From the NCBI RefSeq assembly GCF_002367995.1, contig NZ_AP018207.1:2054500-2118499 (forward strand): a DNA stretch of 64,000 nucleotides, written 5' to 3'. The stretch's first letter is position 1; each line of letters opens with the position of its first letter. The notes under the pieces are model-generated. The model was given only the letters and a program-made list of their open reading frames with translations. It did not search any database and had not been told where the DNA came from. A program made the translations under genes and the position numbers. Shown one piece after another: positions 63,287 through 64,000 of the stretch. This DNA comes from Calothrix brevissima NIES-22. GTDB lineage: Bacteria > Cyanobacteriota > Cyanobacteriia > Cyanobacteriales > Nostocaceae.

Positions 63287-64000
63287 AGACTTTCAAGCCA
63301 AGTATCTTCTTGTTGTTCAAACCAGTGGTTAGTACCAAAACCCAATGCATGGTTATGCTGAGATAATTCTGCTGCTAGCTGGAGTGCGGCTTTTCTACCG
63401 ATCGCAGTTTCAAATACTGATGAAAACACCGCATCAATGTTATATTGTCGGCAAAACTGCCTTAATTTGGATGGTGAACCCGCGATCGCAGGTTTAATGA
63501 CAAAAATCCCTCGCCAACCTTGTTGATAAGCGGCGTGAAGCTGGGCGATGGTGGCGACAGATTCATCTAAAGCGATCGCAGTTTTATATATTTGACTCAG
63601 CTGCAACATCCCCGCAAATTCCGTTACACCTAGCGGTTGTTCGATAAATTCCATCTTTTCGCTAAATTTATCGCAATTTTCCAGCCATAACTTAGCCTCT
63701 GAATAACTTAACCCACCATTCGCATCTAATCGCAGTTTTGCGGTATCTGGTAAGCTGCGAATCAGTAAATTAAAAATTTTCAGTTCTTGTGCGATCGCAT
63801 CAACGCCAATTTTCCATTTAAACGTGCGATATCCTTCCTCCCAAAGATTCTGCCATGCATTTAATGCCGCCTCTTTAGCGGGAAGTAGGGCGCTGTAATT
63901 AGGCATAGGGCATGGGGCATGGGGCATTGGGCATTGATTATTCTCCCTTGTCCCCCTTGTCCCCCTTGTCCCCCTTGTCCCCCCTGTCTCCCTTGTCCCC
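63280..64000 (-). CDS. menC: o-Succinylbenzoate synthase MenC, interrupted in frame by low-complexity repeats (partial at edge)
   Basis: MenC is an enolase-superfamily dehydratase that makes o-succinylbenzoate. The visible part has FKWKIGVDAIAQELKIFNLL with a catalytic Lys pair, LRLDANGGLSYSEAKLW, EFIEQPLGV, IALDESVA and the FSSVFETAIGRKAALQLA end. The N-terminal capping domain (about 100 residues) is missing before NYSALLPAKEAALNAW. Upstream, the frame stays open to the window edge through repeat DNA that reads CPMPHAPCPMPN and then TRG tripeptides. The usual N-terminal domain may lie beyond 64000, joined by this linker. Alternatively the gene is truncated with ATG 63927 as a new start. Confidence 0.82.
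   Translation of the reverse strand, partial: GTRETGGTRGTRGTRGTRENNQCPMPHAPCPMPNYSALLPAKEAALNAWQNLWEEGYRTFKWKIGVDAIAQELKIFNLLIRSLPDTAKLRLDANGGLSYSEAKLWLENCDKFSEKMEFIEQPLGVTEFAGMLQLSQIYKTAIALDESVATIAQLHAAYQQGWRGIFVIKPAIAGSPSKLRQFCRQYNIDAVFSSVFETAIGRKAALQLAAELSQHNHALGFGTNHWFEQQEDTWLESLW
63903..64000. repeat. GGGCATT heptamers plus CTTGTCCCC nonamer array inside or beside menC
   Basis: GGGCATGGGGCATGGGGCAT units (63908-63934) adjoin a (CTTGTCCCC)n array that runs to the window edge. Because the nonamer is a multiple of three and has no stop in this frame, it can be translated as Thr-Arg-Gly repeats on the minus strand. Confidence 0.85.

Overview
The window looks like chromosomal DNA of a filamentous, Nostocales-type cyanobacterium (Nostoc/Calothrix/Tolypothrix-like). 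The signs are very frequent HIP1 octamers (GCGATCGC), a one-helix high-light-inducible protein, a Tab2-type photosystem mRNA factor, phylloquinone (menE/menC) genes, a cyanobacteriochrome-type GAF domain, a Nif11 peptide, and abundant short repeats of the CCCCTAG and CTTGTCCCC kinds. Coding density is moderate, and many gaps hold repeats rather than genes. No phage, plasmid or CRISPR locus is visible.

Layout. 0-0.5 kb: N-terminal part of an IS200/IS605 TnpB and a 54-codon ORF. 0.6-7.3 kb: amino-acid-type ABC binding lipoprotein, secreted beta-barrel-like protein, class A beta-lactamase-fold hydrolase divergent from an NlpC/P60 endopeptidase, a GT2 glycosyltransferase and an MFS transporter. 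7.3-8 kb: tRNA-Arg(ACG) and moaC. 8.4-10 kb: AcoR-type GAF sensor with a degenerate kinase end, overlapping a lone receiver. 10-17 kb: large TPR protein and a methyl-accepting chemotaxis protein carrying a DXCF cyanobacteriochrome GAF. 17.8-20.4 kb: pseudo-HtrA, active HtrA and an atypical NarL-type regulator in one tight run. 20.4-29.5 kb: housekeeping and stress genes (EamA exporter, OmpR regulator, inactive rhodanese, RNase D, CAP protein, trpB, eIF1/SUI1-like, Pmp3/YqaE, Tat-type Rieske protein).

29.5-36.5 kb: a protein-less IS605-like element, a mechanosensitive-channel-type protein, an AI-2E/PerM transporter, ftsH, and a RelE-type toxin/antitoxin pair. 36.8-45.6 kb: SWIM protein with SNF2 helicase, a 21-bp minisatellite, a possible P450-related protein divergent from an alpha-dioxygenase-like heme peroxidase, and a DUF928 protein. 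46-52.5 kb: IS110 remnant, small HTH protein, ArsR/DUF2087 regulator running into a second protein-less IS605-like element, Tab2, HI0933 flavoprotein, SRPBCC, DUF924 and Nif11 proteins. 53-57.8 kb: a TerB-dynamin-like GTPase divergent from two uncharacterised genes, one with a hydrophobic segment and coiled coil. 58-64 kb: alanine dehydrogenase, HLIP, seven-bladed WD40 protein, menE and menC. The menC frame is open through low-complexity repeat DNA to the window edge.

The strongest leads are the TerB-dynamin locus, the two TnpB-less IS605-like elements that keep left-end and right-end hairpins, the DXCF photoreceptor chemoreceptor, the active/pseudo HtrA pair with its atypical regulator, and menC with an in-frame repeat insertion. 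All family assignments come from reading motifs by eye; no database search was possible.
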